Below, piece after piece: positions 25,944 through 34,412 of a stretch of DNA of 46,278 bases. The stretch is from JBGSKY01 sp041740995 (GTDB lineage: Bacteria; Planctomycetota; Planctomycetia; Pirellulales; Pirellulaceae). Each line of letters opens with the position of its first letter. Position 1 is the stretch's first letter. The notes beneath the pieces were generated by a model, which was not told the origin of the DNA, searched no databases, and saw only the letters and a program-made list of their open reading frames with translations. The position numbers and the translations under genes were made by a program. Location: NCBI GenBank assembly GCA_041740995.1, contig JBGSKY010000293.1, forward strand, positions 1 to 46,278, read 5' to 3'.

Positions 25944-28900
25944 TTATCGTCGCAACATATCGATGAGGTCGGCGGTCGAAAGCTTACTCGCCGTATGAGC
26001 ACCTTCCAGGACACCGGCAACCAAGTCGCGTTTGCTTTCGTGCAACTTAAGTATTTCCTCTTCGATCGTATCCTTGGCAACTAATCTATAGACCATTACC
26101 GGTTTGTCTTGACCGATGCGATGCGCACGATCGGTCGCTTGATCTTCAACAGCCGGATTCCACCACGGATCCATGTGAATCACGTAGTCGGCGGCTGTCA
26201 GATTCAATCCCGTCCCGCCAGCCTTGAGCGATATCAGGAATGCAGTTGCTGTTCCATTTTGAAATCGGTCAACCCGATTTTGTCGTTCAGCCGCCGGAGT
26301 CGAACCATCAAGATATTCAAACGTGATATTTTCTTCGTCGAGCATCGTTCGGATCAAATCTAGATGCTTGACGAACTGGCTAAAGATCAGCACGCGGTGA
26401 CCTTCTTCTTGCAACTCTTTGAGTGTTTGAGACAACTGAACTAATTTGGCCGATCGGTCTGTCCACTCTTCGTGAACCATTTTGGGGCTGCATGCCAATT
26501 GTCGCAGCCGAGTCAGCAAGGCGAGAATTCGAAAACGTTGGTCGTTGATTTCTTTCAGATTGGCGATCTGGTCGATTTCGCCGATCGCGGATTGGCGAAC
26601 TCGCTCGTACATCGCTCGCTCTTCAGGGCCAAGCTCGACGTATAAATTCATTTCGCTACGTGGTGGCAAATCCTTCAAAACGGCAGACTTGGTTCGCCGC
26701 AACACGAAGGGTTTGAGCCGTTCTTGTAGGGCAACTTTGCGCTCTACATCGTCACCCTTTTCAATCGGCGCGGCGAAACGTTTGCGGAATTGTTCCCAAC
26801 CGCCAAAGACGCCCGGCGAGACGACATGAAACAGGCTCCACAATTCGCCAAGATGATTTTCAACTGGCGTTCCGGTCAAGGCAATTTTCCAGTCAGCAGG
26901 AATAGTTGCGATTGCCAGCGACGTTTTCGAACGAGAATTCTTTATCGCTTGGGCTTCGTCGAGCACCAGATTGGACCATTGAATTTCCGCCAGCGCTTCG
27001 GCGTCACGCAACGCCAGACCATAGCTGCATACAACGAGGCTGCCTGGCCCAACCTGTTTGAGAAAATCCGCCCGTTCGGTTTCGCGATACAAGTGAGCTT
27101 CCAATTGCGGTGCGAATTTTTCCGTCTCGCGCATCCAATTGAAGCCCACTGAAGTTGGCGCGATCACCAACGTTGGGCCTGACTTTCGACGGTCCAATAG
27201 AACGGCCAAGGTCTGCAAAGTTTTACCCAGTCCCATGTCATCAGCCAGCACGCCACCGACGCCCCATTCGCTCAGCCGACGCAGCCAGTGATAACCGTCA
27301 AGCTGGTATTGTCGAAGTTCGGCGTTTAGATCCTTTGGCAATTTCGGCTCGAAACGTTCCGCCGTTTCGAGTCTTGTGAGGCACTTGGTCCATGCCGCCG
27401 AAGCTTTGACTTCGACATTTTGCTGTAGCAATTCTCGCATCTGATAGGCAGCGGTGGCGTCAAACTTCAAAGTCTTCCGTTCTTGCGACACGACGTCACG
27501 CAACTTGGCAAGTTGCGATTTTAGGTCGTCTGCAATCCGTGTCCAACCTTTGTCCCCAACGCGAATGTATTCCCCGCGCTGATTGGCTTCACCTTTGGCC
27601 TGCAACGCTTCCAGCAAGTCGACCAATTCGATTGATTCGGAACCAAAATCGCATTTGCCGCTAAGTTGAAACCAGTCGCGTTTACTGGTAATTCCGACGC
27701 TGACGTTTTTGTTCGTCACCATTCCTAGAACTCGAATCGGCGGTTCGGATTGTTTGTCCCACAAGACTTCGGCCTCTGTCGGATCAATGGATTCGAGGCT
27801 TTCCAACAAGCTCATAGCTTCTTCGAAATTATCCAATGAGCCCGTGAAATCGTCGGTCGGCAATTTCAATTCACGCAAAAGCTTCGTTGCCAGATTGCAT
27901 TCAAGCTGGGCGTCTCGTTGGACCTGGACCGTTTGACCAGCTTGCTTGACAGCACGGCATAACAGGCCACCGCCGGGAGCGAATAGCTTGCCCGCCTCGT
28001 TTCGAATTCGTATCCCGTAGTCAAGAATTCCATTGGCTTGCGAGCGAAGCAGTATGATTGCCTTTATCTTCTCCTTGACAACTTCGCCGGCGAGTTCAGG
28101 CGGCAAATTGACCGTGAAGAGCTTCTGCAATTGTCGCGCTTTCTCCACCAAATGCGATTCGAACTCTAGTGGAATCTTCGGCGTTTGGACAAGACTTTGA
28201 AGACATTGCAACTGAATTGGTCGCAGCTTGCAATGTATTATCGTTCCCGCCTGTTCGTTGAAGAACAGCATTGCACTAGCCGAGGCTGCGATCTTTGTCC
28301 CCGACGCAACGGCAGCTTCAGGATAAAGCCAACAATTTTCTGTATCGCGACACAATCGGATTGCGGACGAGCCTTGCGAGATCTCGACCGGTTGTCCATT
28401 GAGTGACACGTTCGATTGGCCGCAAAGCAAATTTATCGCGTCGAAAATATCGATCTCGGTTTGTATTCGATAATACGAATAATCAAATCGCACTAAGTCT
28501 GCAATCTTGCGGTCGATTGGAGACATGATGTGATGATAATCGGTCAGATTTCCCAAGGAGATCTTTCGACCTTTTGTCCAGCCACCTCGTTTTTTCTCCT
28601 GCTGAGCAATCGCATTTACGCCAATCGAACCGTTCGACAAATTCAGATCCCAAAACAATCGTTGCGATGCTTTTTCTTCGATCGGAGGCAACTCGCCGTC
28701 ATCAAATTCTAGGACTTCAGAGGGTATGACCAATCTGCTTAGCGCGAGCTTGACATGGTAGGCTACGTCATATCGAAATTCGCTCTCTTTAGGTTGCTTG
28801 ACATCGAAACGGCCTGCCGCGACTCGCTGGTAAAGCGTTGACCATGAGCGGTTAAGCTCGGCGATTGCTTGCCCAAGAAACTTAGAAGTGTGACTGCACG

Positions 28901-29330
28901 CAGCCTTTCCATCGGACTCTCGGCACGAACAACCAACCAAAATATCCTTGCCAGGGTGATTGATAAAAAGTCGATATTCACTGGTCAAACCTGGTTTGTC
29001 GGAATAGGTTGGTCGGCACGTTCCGACAATCATTCCATCTTCAAAGATTTGAGTAATTTGGCATTCTGAATCAACCTCGCTCTTCTCATTTGCGACGAAC
29101 TTACCAAGCCTAGTGCGAGTTTGGATGAACGCAGCCGACCATTGCTCAGTTTTCGAAATCTTTTTTACTGGCCGATTCAGCATCGCAAACGAGATGTCGC
29201 TGGATTCATCGAGCGAACCTTTCTCCACAAAATTTTCAACGCCAAATTTTCTAATCGCTTGCCTTAACGCGTTGAGATTTAGGCCGCGAGGGCTGGACGG
29301 ATTTCGAGAGGTCTTTTTACGATTCGTCAC
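25944..29330 (-). CDS. SWIM zinc-finger SNF2-family DNA translocase/helicase
   Basis: A 1128-aa ATPase of the SNF2/Rad54-like superfamily 2, expected to move along double-stranded DNA and displace proteins. A SWIM zinc finger is seen at 134-147 (CSCRESDGKAACSH; Cys134, Cys136, Cys145, His147), which in other proteins binds DNA or protein. The ATPase core holds motif I DDMGLGKT (near 694), VIAPTSVGFNW, motif II DEAQ (near 790), ALTGTPVENHLGELWSL, and the helicase C lobe with VLIFSQFVKHLDLI, LISLKAGGTGLNLTAADYVIHMDPWWNPAVEDQATDRAHRIGQ. Start is GTG 29328-29330. Bacterial members are sometimes linked to DNA repair or defence; no defence partner is beside this one. Confidence 0.93.
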   Translation of the reverse strand: MTNRKKTSRNPSSPRGLNLNALRQAIRKFGVENFVEKGSLDESSDISFAMLNRPVKKISKTEQWSAAFIQTRTRLGKFVANEKSEVDSECQITQIFEDGMIVGTCRPTYSDKPGLTSEYRLFINHPGKDILVGCSCRESDGKAACSHTSKFLGQAIAELNRSWSTLYQRVAAGRFDVKQPKESEFRYDVAYHVKLALSRLVIPSEVLEFDDGELPPIEEKASQRLFWDLNLSNGSIGVNAIAQQEKKRGGWTKGRKISLGNLTDYHHIMSPIDRKIADLVRFDYSYYRIQTEIDIFDAINLLCGQSNVSLNGQPVEISQGSSAIRLCRDTENCWLYPEAAVASGTKIAASASAMLFFNEQAGTIIHCKLRPIQLQCLQSLVQTPKIPLEFESHLVEKARQLQKLFTVNLPPELAGEVVKEKIKAIILLRSQANGILDYGIRIRNEAGKLFAPGGGLLCRAVKQAGQTVQVQRDAQLECNLATKLLRELKLPTDDFTGSLDNFEEAMSLLESLESIDPTEAEVLWDKQSEPPIRVLGMVTNKNVSVGITSKRDWFQLSGKCDFGSESIELVDLLEALQAKGEANQRGEYIRVGDKGWTRIADDLKSQLAKLRDVVSQERKTLKFDATAAYQMRELLQQNVEVKASAAWTKCLTRLETAERFEPKLPKDLNAELRQYQLDGYHWLRRLSEWGVGGVLADDMGLGKTLQTLAVLLDRRKSGPTLVIAPTSVGFNWMRETEKFAPQLEAHLYRETERADFLKQVGPGSLVVCSYGLALRDAEALAEIQWSNLVLDEAQAIKNSRSKTSLAIATIPADWKIALTGTPVENHLGELWSLFHVVSPGVFGGWEQFRKRFAAPIEKGDDVERKVALQERLKPFVLRRTKSAVLKDLPPRSEMNLYVELGPEERAMYERVRQSAIGEIDQIANLKEINDQRFRILALLTRLRQLACSPKMVHEEWTDRSAKLVQLSQTLKELQEEGHRVLIFSQFVKHLDLIRTMLDEENITFEYLDGSTPAAERQNRVDRFQNGTATAFLISLKAGGTGLNLTAADYVIHMDPWWNPAVEDQATDRAHRIGQDKPVMVYRLVAKDTIEEEILKLHESKRDLVAGVLEGAHTASKLSTADLIDMLRR

Positions 29331-29561
29331 AAGTCTGTTCCTTCAGTGTTGCCGTCGATTCAGTTGCCACCTGTCGAGAGTTTACTGGATAGCGATTGAA
29401 TCGCAAAAGCTACTTTTCGAAAATGTAGTGTTCCAGCAGCACTGGAACGAGGGTTTCAAAACTTCTCGAAAAATCAATCTGGACGTCAGCCGCCTGACTT
29501 GCTTACAAAACACCTAAGTTCGCCATTCCTACCAGCTTACGCGTCATCGGGAGTTGCCGTC
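29331..29561. promoter_or_regulatory. Divergent intergenic region with palindrome and hairpin
   Basis: This 231-bp region serves the leftward SNF2 gene and the rightward secreted protein. It contains a near-perfect palindrome CTACTTTTCGAAAATGTAG at 29410-29428, with TTTTCGAAAA at its core, and a perfect 7-bp hairpin GTTCCAG / CTGGAAC (arms 29430-29436 and 29442-29448, loop CAGCA) directly beside it. The pair could be an operator or a leader structure; neither matches a site I know. A GGGAG sequence at about 29549 precedes the ATG at 29562. Confidence 0.4.
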
Positions 29562-30500
29562 ATGCACATTTCACGACTCGTTTTTTTTAGTGTTTCGCTT
29601 GCAACACCATTCTTTATCGGAATGACACCCGACCAGCGAGTTTGCGCAGAAGATGCCGTTGGTACGAGTGTAAAAACGGTGATCGCGACGCCAGTTAGCG
29701 CAGTCTCAAAAGCGAATTCGGCCAGTGCTGGCGATACTGCTGATGGCCAAAAATTTTTACTGCAATATCGAATGAAGCCAGGCGAATCGATCGGTTCGCG
29801 CGTGACTCATCTTGCAAAGACGATGACCAAGGTTAGCGACGAACAGCAGGCCAGCCATTGCCGAACTGTCAGCACTAAAAACTGGAAAGTTCTCTCGGTT
29901 CAAGCTGACGGCAGCATGACTTTTGAACACAGCGTTCGTGAAGTCGACGCGTCCAATCAAGTCGGCGATGCAAACGAAGTTCGATACAACTCCGATCATG
30001 GTGACGTGCCAAAACAATTCGCGGATGTTCATGGCAAGGTCGATCAGGTCATTTCAACGATTACGATTATGCCCTCTGGCGAAGTCGTCGATCGCACGGC
30101 GGATGACAAATATGCAAAACTAAACCTTGGTGAAATCGCGATCCGATTCCCTGAACATGCAATCGGTATCGGTGAGCAATGGGAAACCGAACGTGAAGTC
30201 CAAGTGCGGCGCGGTGACAAGACGCCAATGAAGGTCAATATCCGTGAAGTCTTTACGCTTCAAAAAGTCAGCGCGGGCGTGGCTGTCATTCAGGTTCGCA
30301 ATGAACCACTGACGCCAATTCGCGAACCCGAAGTTGAAGCCCAAGTGATGCAACAGATGAACAACGGCACCATTCGATTTGATGTCGACGCAGGCCGTTT
30401 AATCAAGAAAGAAATGAACTGGGACTCAACGGTTATCGGCTTCAGCGGCGCTGGTAGCCGACTGGAATACTCCGCCAGCTTAGAAGAAGAACTGCTTTAG
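29562..30500 (+). CDS. Secreted protein of unknown function (DUF6263-like)
   Basis: A 312-aa protein from ATG 29562, preceded by a GGGAG ribosome-binding site; the frame extends to an upstream start that would spoil the signal peptide (MHISRLVFFSVSLATPFFIG). After a low-complexity linker rich in Ala, Ser and Val, the mature part is beta-rich, with LLQYRMKPGESIGSRVTHLAK, SFEH-like repeats around MTFEHSVREVD, FPEHAIGIGEQWETEREVQV and a terminal NNGTIRFDVDAGRLIKKEMNWDS. The 'GxxW ... GxIxFDxxxGRLxxxxxxW' ending recalls DUF6263 lipoprotein-like families, but I am not certain. No catalytic motif is visible. It stands alone, with an inverted repeat just after its stop. Confidence 0.75.
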   Translation: MHISRLVFFSVSLATPFFIGMTPDQRVCAEDAVGTSVKTVIATPVSAVSKANSASAGDTADGQKFLLQYRMKPGESIGSRVTHLAKTMTKVSDEQQASHCRTVSTKNWKVLSVQADGSMTFEHSVREVDASNQVGDANEVRYNSDHGDVPKQFADVHGKVDQVISTITIMPSGEVVDRTADDKYAKLNLGEIAIRFPEHAIGIGEQWETEREVQVRRGDKTPMKVNIREVFTLQKVSAGVAVIQVRNEPLTPIREPEVEAQVMQQMNNGTIRFDVDAGRLIKKEMNWDSTVIGFSGAGSRLEYSASLEEELL

Positions 30501-30509
30501 GAATATTGA

Positions 30510-30573
30510 CGTAGCGGGACTTGCCAAAGTTCGGTTGCCCTGTCTTTTCCTAAGTCTGGCGACTCCAGCTACG
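30510..30573. repeat. 64-bp dispersed inverted-repeat element, copy C
   Basis: It begins CGTAGCGGGACTTGCCAAAG and ends TCTGGCGACTCCAGCTACG. The reverse complement of the end (CGTAGCTGGAGTCGCCAGA) matches the beginning with few mismatches, so a long imperfect hairpin can form. Length and the internal motif CTTGCCAAAGTTCGGTTGC are identical to copy B at 17959-18022. It fills most of the 78 bp between two converging stop codons, so it may act as a bidirectional terminator here. Confidence 0.75.
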
Positions 30574-30578
30574 ATGAA

Positions 30579-32414
30579 TCAAAAGTTGAAATCGGTCGGC
30601 GCTAGTGCCTCTGCGTTGACTTTGACGATGCGAAATTCGACTCGCATGTTTTGCTGAGCTTCATCCATATTTCGCGGTTTGGCAATCAGCGGTTCTGCGA
30701 TTCCAGCACCGACGGGACTGATCTGCGACAGGTCAAGATTTACATTGGTTTGCTTTGCGTAATCTTGAAGCGCCTTCATTACTTGATCAGCCCGTGACTT
30801 GGATAACGTCAAAGCAGCCTGCATGGTGATGTTTGGGTCTGGTTCACCGCCTGAGAACGCGCCTTGCTTAATCAACTCGGAAATTTTCTTCGTGTCATTC
30901 AATTCCAACGGTTTTCCCTGAAAATAATATCGGTAATTTCCAGCGACACCGTTTTGTTGAATTAGCCCCTTTGCCATGCCGGCTTTAACCAGATCGATCA
31001 ACGTTTTGGTTGGATCTGCATGTCCTCGGATGACCACCCGAGCGTTGCCGAATGTGCTGGCACCTTTTAATGCTCTCAAAAAATCACTGCCGTATTGATC
31101 GACAGGGAAGTCGGTTTGATTGGGATTGAAAGAGATTGAAAAACTGACGATTGTATTGTCGTTTAAGTCCTCGCCGAAGAACTGATCAACTGATTCCGCA
31201 GACGAATTAAATTTCTCTTGCATCTTCGGTTCGACGTATTCAATTTTGCCTAGCTTTGCGATCTCCTTGTAATCGAATTTTGGTGGATTGAATCCGACGC
31301 GAACACTGGCGTACCCCCAAGACGTAGCCATGTCGATCGCTTCTTTGCTCTTGGCTTCAAAGCCTGACAAATTGCCGGCATCGTTAAAGAATGAAATCTG
31401 TCCGGGTAATCCAGCAAAGGCACAATCCAGCAGCAAACCGTGCGCGTCAATTTCGAGGGTGGGCAAAAATTCCGCTCCAAATACACGTTGGCTGATCGTT
31501 AAGATATTGCGATATTCCGGACTCATTTTTTGATCGGCTTCGAACGCCTTCCGCATCGCGACAAGCTTTTCAGTGCCCGCTAGATAGCCCGCCACATAAG
31601 CCTTGCACCAATCTTGATGCGTCTTGAACCAGTCTGAACGCACAGCGATCACGTCTGCGATCGAACGGCTCATCTGCGCCGTACTGTTGATGACTTTAGC
31701 ACCTTCAACCGTTCCTTCGGCGCCCGAACCAACGTCTGACGCCCCACCAGTCAAGCCAATCATGTCAGGTGTTATGACGCAACAGGCATCGAGCGAAGAA
31801 TCTTTTCGAAACGCCTCGGCTGGACCATTAGGACCGGTTATGTCTTTCGTCCAGACGATCTGCACATCGGCCTTTTGAAGCTGGGCGGCGGCGAGCGAAT
31901 CGTACAGCAATCCGACGTGTGGCCCACCTTGTTGGACCGCGATCTTTTTCCCTTTGAGCTCGTTCAAGTTTTTAATGCCTTTGCGAGCGACGATGTGATC
32001 TCCAGCACTCCACGACAATTGCAGCAGAACGACTGGCTGTGTCGCTGGGTCTTTGCCGATGACCTCGCTGGCCATTCCCAACATATGCATTGTTCCTCGG
32101 AGGAACGGCGATTTTCCGCTGACGTAACGTCGCGTTTGTTCCACAAAATCGTCGCCACCAACAAGCTGCAAGTCGAGCTTTGAGTTTGCGTAAATCGATC
32201 CGGGCTTGGTCTTCAAATCTCCGTTGGCGAGAAATGTTGCAACGTCGCCGCCCCAAGTGATGTAGGGAACTTCGATCGATTTGGAATCGGCGACGGGCGC
32301 GACTTTGACCGCCCCAACCAAGTCAGAAAATTTTTCTTGCGCGAGGATAAAACCGCTCGCTTGCATAGAAACGAAAATGGCCGCAGCAACGAGTATTGCT
32401 TTGAAGCGAGTCAT
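30579..32414 (-). CDS. Periplasmic solute-binding protein fused to an OmpA-like peptidoglycan-binding domain
   Basis: A 611-aa exported protein from ATG 32412-32414, which gives a signal peptide MTRFKAILVAAAIFVSMQASGFILAQ; the frame opens 10 codons earlier. The first two thirds resemble ABC-type substrate-binding proteins of the NMT1/SsuA/phosphate class (VPYITWGGDVATFLANGDLKT, LKGKKIAVQQGGPHVGLLYDSLAAA, a second lobe with SRSIADVIAVRSDWFKTHQDWCKAYVAGYL). The last third (about 430-611) is OmpA-like, with SFSISFNPNQTDFP, ARVVIRGHADPTKT and a late LSKSRADQVMKAL helix, interrupted by a loop. Such a fusion would tether a ligand-sensing protein to the cell wall. No permease or transport ATPase is nearby, so sensing is more likely than import. 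Confidence 0.85.
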   Translation of the reverse strand: MTRFKAILVAAAIFVSMQASGFILAQEKFSDLVGAVKVAPVADSKSIEVPYITWGGDVATFLANGDLKTKPGSIYANSKLDLQLVGGDDFVEQTRRYVSGKSPFLRGTMHMLGMASEVIGKDPATQPVVLLQLSWSAGDHIVARKGIKNLNELKGKKIAVQQGGPHVGLLYDSLAAAQLQKADVQIVWTKDITGPNGPAEAFRKDSSLDACCVITPDMIGLTGGASDVGSGAEGTVEGAKVINSTAQMSRSIADVIAVRSDWFKTHQDWCKAYVAGYLAGTEKLVAMRKAFEADQKMSPEYRNILTISQRVFGAEFLPTLEIDAHGLLLDCAFAGLPGQISFFNDAGNLSGFEAKSKEAIDMATSWGYASVRVGFNPPKFDYKEIAKLGKIEYVEPKMQEKFNSSAESVDQFFGEDLNDNTIVSFSISFNPNQTDFPVDQYGSDFLRALKGASTFGNARVVIRGHADPTKTLIDLVKAGMAKGLIQQNGVAGNYRYYFQGKPLELNDTKKISELIKQGAFSGGEPDPNITMQAALTLSKSRADQVMKALQDYAKQTNVNLDLSQISPVGAGIAEPLIAKPRNMDEAQQNMRVEFRIVKVNAEALAPTDFNF

Positions 32415-32483
32415 GGCAATTCTTTTCAAAAAAAGGCAAATCAATGAAGTGAGCTTAAAACTTCGGTCCCATCATACCATACT

Positions 32484-32503
32484 GCCGCAGCTCGATCTGC
32501 GGC
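32484..32503. terminator. Hairpin between the AAA ATPase and the solute-binding/OmpA gene
   Basis: GCCGCAG (32484-32490) and CTGCGGC (32497-32503) form a perfect 7-bp stem with a 6-nt loop, in the 107-bp gap between two leftward genes. No T-run follows on either strand, so it may attenuate or protect transcript rather than fully terminate. Confidence 0.4.
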
Positions 32504-32521
32504 GAAACCCGATTGGCTGGG

Positions 32522-34381
32522 CTAGGCGATACCCATCATCTCCAGTTGCCTAATTTCTTGCTCCCACTGCGCCCGCTCTTGGTCGGTTACCTCTGGATTG
32601 GGAAGCAATGAACGCCGCGTGCAATTGACGAGCGCTTGCAGCGTCTGATATCGCCGCGTCTGGCGAATTGCGGGCTGAAGAAAATCGAAGATGACCGCTT
32701 TCAAATCCGCTTCGTCTTTTGGCGGAATCGCCTTGAACTGACTGCGCAATGCGGCAAATCCGGCCGACGACATATCTTGTTCCAATCCCTCAACGTCCAA
32801 CCATTGGACCAAATCGTCATTTACCATGCCGGTCGGCTTCAACATCCATCGAATAAACTGCCGCCGATCATCGCCGATTGGATCGAGTATCGGTATGATC
32901 AGATCGCCCACCCGCCCCGGGCGACGAATGTCCGGCGAGAGCAAATGAATTCTCGCGGTCATCAAGAGCCATATTATTTTCCCCCGCAGAACCGGGTCGC
33001 TCATCATACCCTGAATTTTCCCGGTCAATCGACGCTCGGTTTCATGCGCGTTGGGACCAACACCTCCAAATTGCGTATCGGCTTCGTCGACGAAAATCAC
33101 AACTTTCTCAAGCGATTCGAGCACTCTTTTTAAGCGTTCGAACAACACATCGGTCTGGCCGAACCATTGGCTGCGAATGTTTTTGAGAACGAGAACCGGC
33201 ATGTCCATTTCGGCCGCAACCGCTTCGAAAATGAAGGTTTTTCCGCCACCAATGGGGCCGGCAATCGCGGCACCGGGCAATGCTCGATCGTCGCCCAAAC
33301 GTAGTCTTGGCAACATGTATTCGTCGAGAAACGTTTTTAGTTGAGTGAATCCAATGCAGTCCTTAAGCGTGTGCTGAGGTTTCTTAAACTCAACGACATC
33401 GTCTCCCAATTGAGCCTGAATAAAGGCCTCGACTTGAAGGGTCGTATCCTGTCGATCAATCGGCTTGTTGAGATAGTCAGAGACCAATATCAACTGGCGC
33501 AACGCGTGTAAGGTTAACCCCGCAGTGGCCTCGGCGACGATGCGACGGTCCGAATCACCATTTTCATTTGATTTGCCGTTGCGAGAAGCGTGATGATTCA
33601 AGAAGTGCAGCCTTGAATTCATGTCCGGCGAAGCGACTTCGACCGACAAGACTTGCGGCAACCGCGAAACGCGCGGATGCAACATCGAACGGCTTTCAGC
33701 CAGCAAGCAGAGCGTGTCCTTGCCGTTATAAAATGCTGGATCACTGAACCAATCGCTGACAATTGCAATGCGGCGCAATTGCGCGTCATTCATTTTGGAA
33801 ATATCGCCATCGCCAGCGGGCAGCAGCATATCTGCTGCTTCGATCAAGATGAGCAGATTTTCGCGCAACGCCTCACGAGAACAAATCGTCAACTGCCGTA
33901 AAAACTCAAGCGCTTGCGTCGCATTTCCGAGTGCATCACGAAGGTATTGGTCAAACTCACGACGTCGAAGATCGAACTTCGAACCGTCCTGCATTAGCTC
34001 TTTAAGCGGAACGGAATCTAATGAAACGGAATTCTTCCAAGCGGCCCAAGCTTCACGTAATTTTGCCTTGTCCGAATCAGCAATTCGAACTGGCCCGTTC
34101 AACTCGTAGGTGACCTGGATCAAACCGTCGAGCTTCGTTTTTGCAAGCAAGAATGGAATCAAAGGGACATAATTCTGGCCATCGAAATAGAGGTCATTAA
34201 TATTGCCAGAAACGACGATTGCTCGCGATTGACCCGAATTGATTATTCGTGCTAGCTGCTTATAAAATTCGTAGCTGGCATTGGGGGTATCGTGAGTCGA
34301 AAGCTGAACGTTGCTAGTACCCAACGGTAATGTCCTTGCAGTAAGTTGACTGAAGCGGCCCAATGATGAAACCGCGAGCAA
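32522..34381 (-). CDS. Tandem AAA-family ATPase with degenerate first domain (Ycf46-like)
   Basis: A protein of about 619 aa. The frame opens with TTG at 34381; no ATG lies in the first 150 residues, and an alternative TTG near 34328 would shorten it by about 18 residues. The N-terminal half (about 30-290) looks like an AAA module without a Walker A loop: AIVVSGNINDLYF, ENLLILIEAADMLLP, KDTLCLLAESRSMLHPRVSRLPQVLSVEV. The C-terminal half is a normal AAA domain, with Walker A AGPIGGGKTF near 375, Walker B VVIFVDEADTQFGG near 430 and an arginine finger in SPDIRRPGRVGD near 490. This inactive-plus-active layout recalls Ycf46-type ATPases. It follows the kinase gene after 31 bp, so the two are probably co-expressed. 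Its client is unknown. Confidence 0.85.
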   Translation of the reverse strand: MLAVSSLGRFSQLTARTLPLGTSNVQLSTHDTPNASYEFYKQLARIINSGQSRAIVVSGNINDLYFDGQNYVPLIPFLLAKTKLDGLIQVTYELNGPVRIADSDKAKLREAWAAWKNSVSLDSVPLKELMQDGSKFDLRRREFDQYLRDALGNATQALEFLRQLTICSREALRENLLILIEAADMLLPAGDGDISKMNDAQLRRIAIVSDWFSDPAFYNGKDTLCLLAESRSMLHPRVSRLPQVLSVEVASPDMNSRLHFLNHHASRNGKSNENGDSDRRIVAEATAGLTLHALRQLILVSDYLNKPIDRQDTTLQVEAFIQAQLGDDVVEFKKPQHTLKDCIGFTQLKTFLDEYMLPRLRLGDDRALPGAAIAGPIGGGKTFIFEAVAAEMDMPVLVLKNIRSQWFGQTDVLFERLKRVLESLEKVVIFVDEADTQFGGVGPNAHETERRLTGKIQGMMSDPVLRGKIIWLLMTARIHLLSPDIRRPGRVGDLIIPILDPIGDDRRQFIRWMLKPTGMVNDDLVQWLDVEGLEQDMSSAGFAALRSQFKAIPPKDEADLKAVIFDFLQPAIRQTRRYQTLQALVNCTRRSLLPNPEVTDQERAQWEQEIRQLEMMGIA

Positions 34382-34412
34382 TTCTGCAGAACAGTATACG
34401 AAGAAACGTCGC

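Noticed and set aside
25944..29330. SNF2 helicase read as part of an anti-phage defence island
   Set aside because: Its neighbours are a MoxR ATPase and a secreted protein of unknown function; no nuclease, methylase or other defence gene is next to it.
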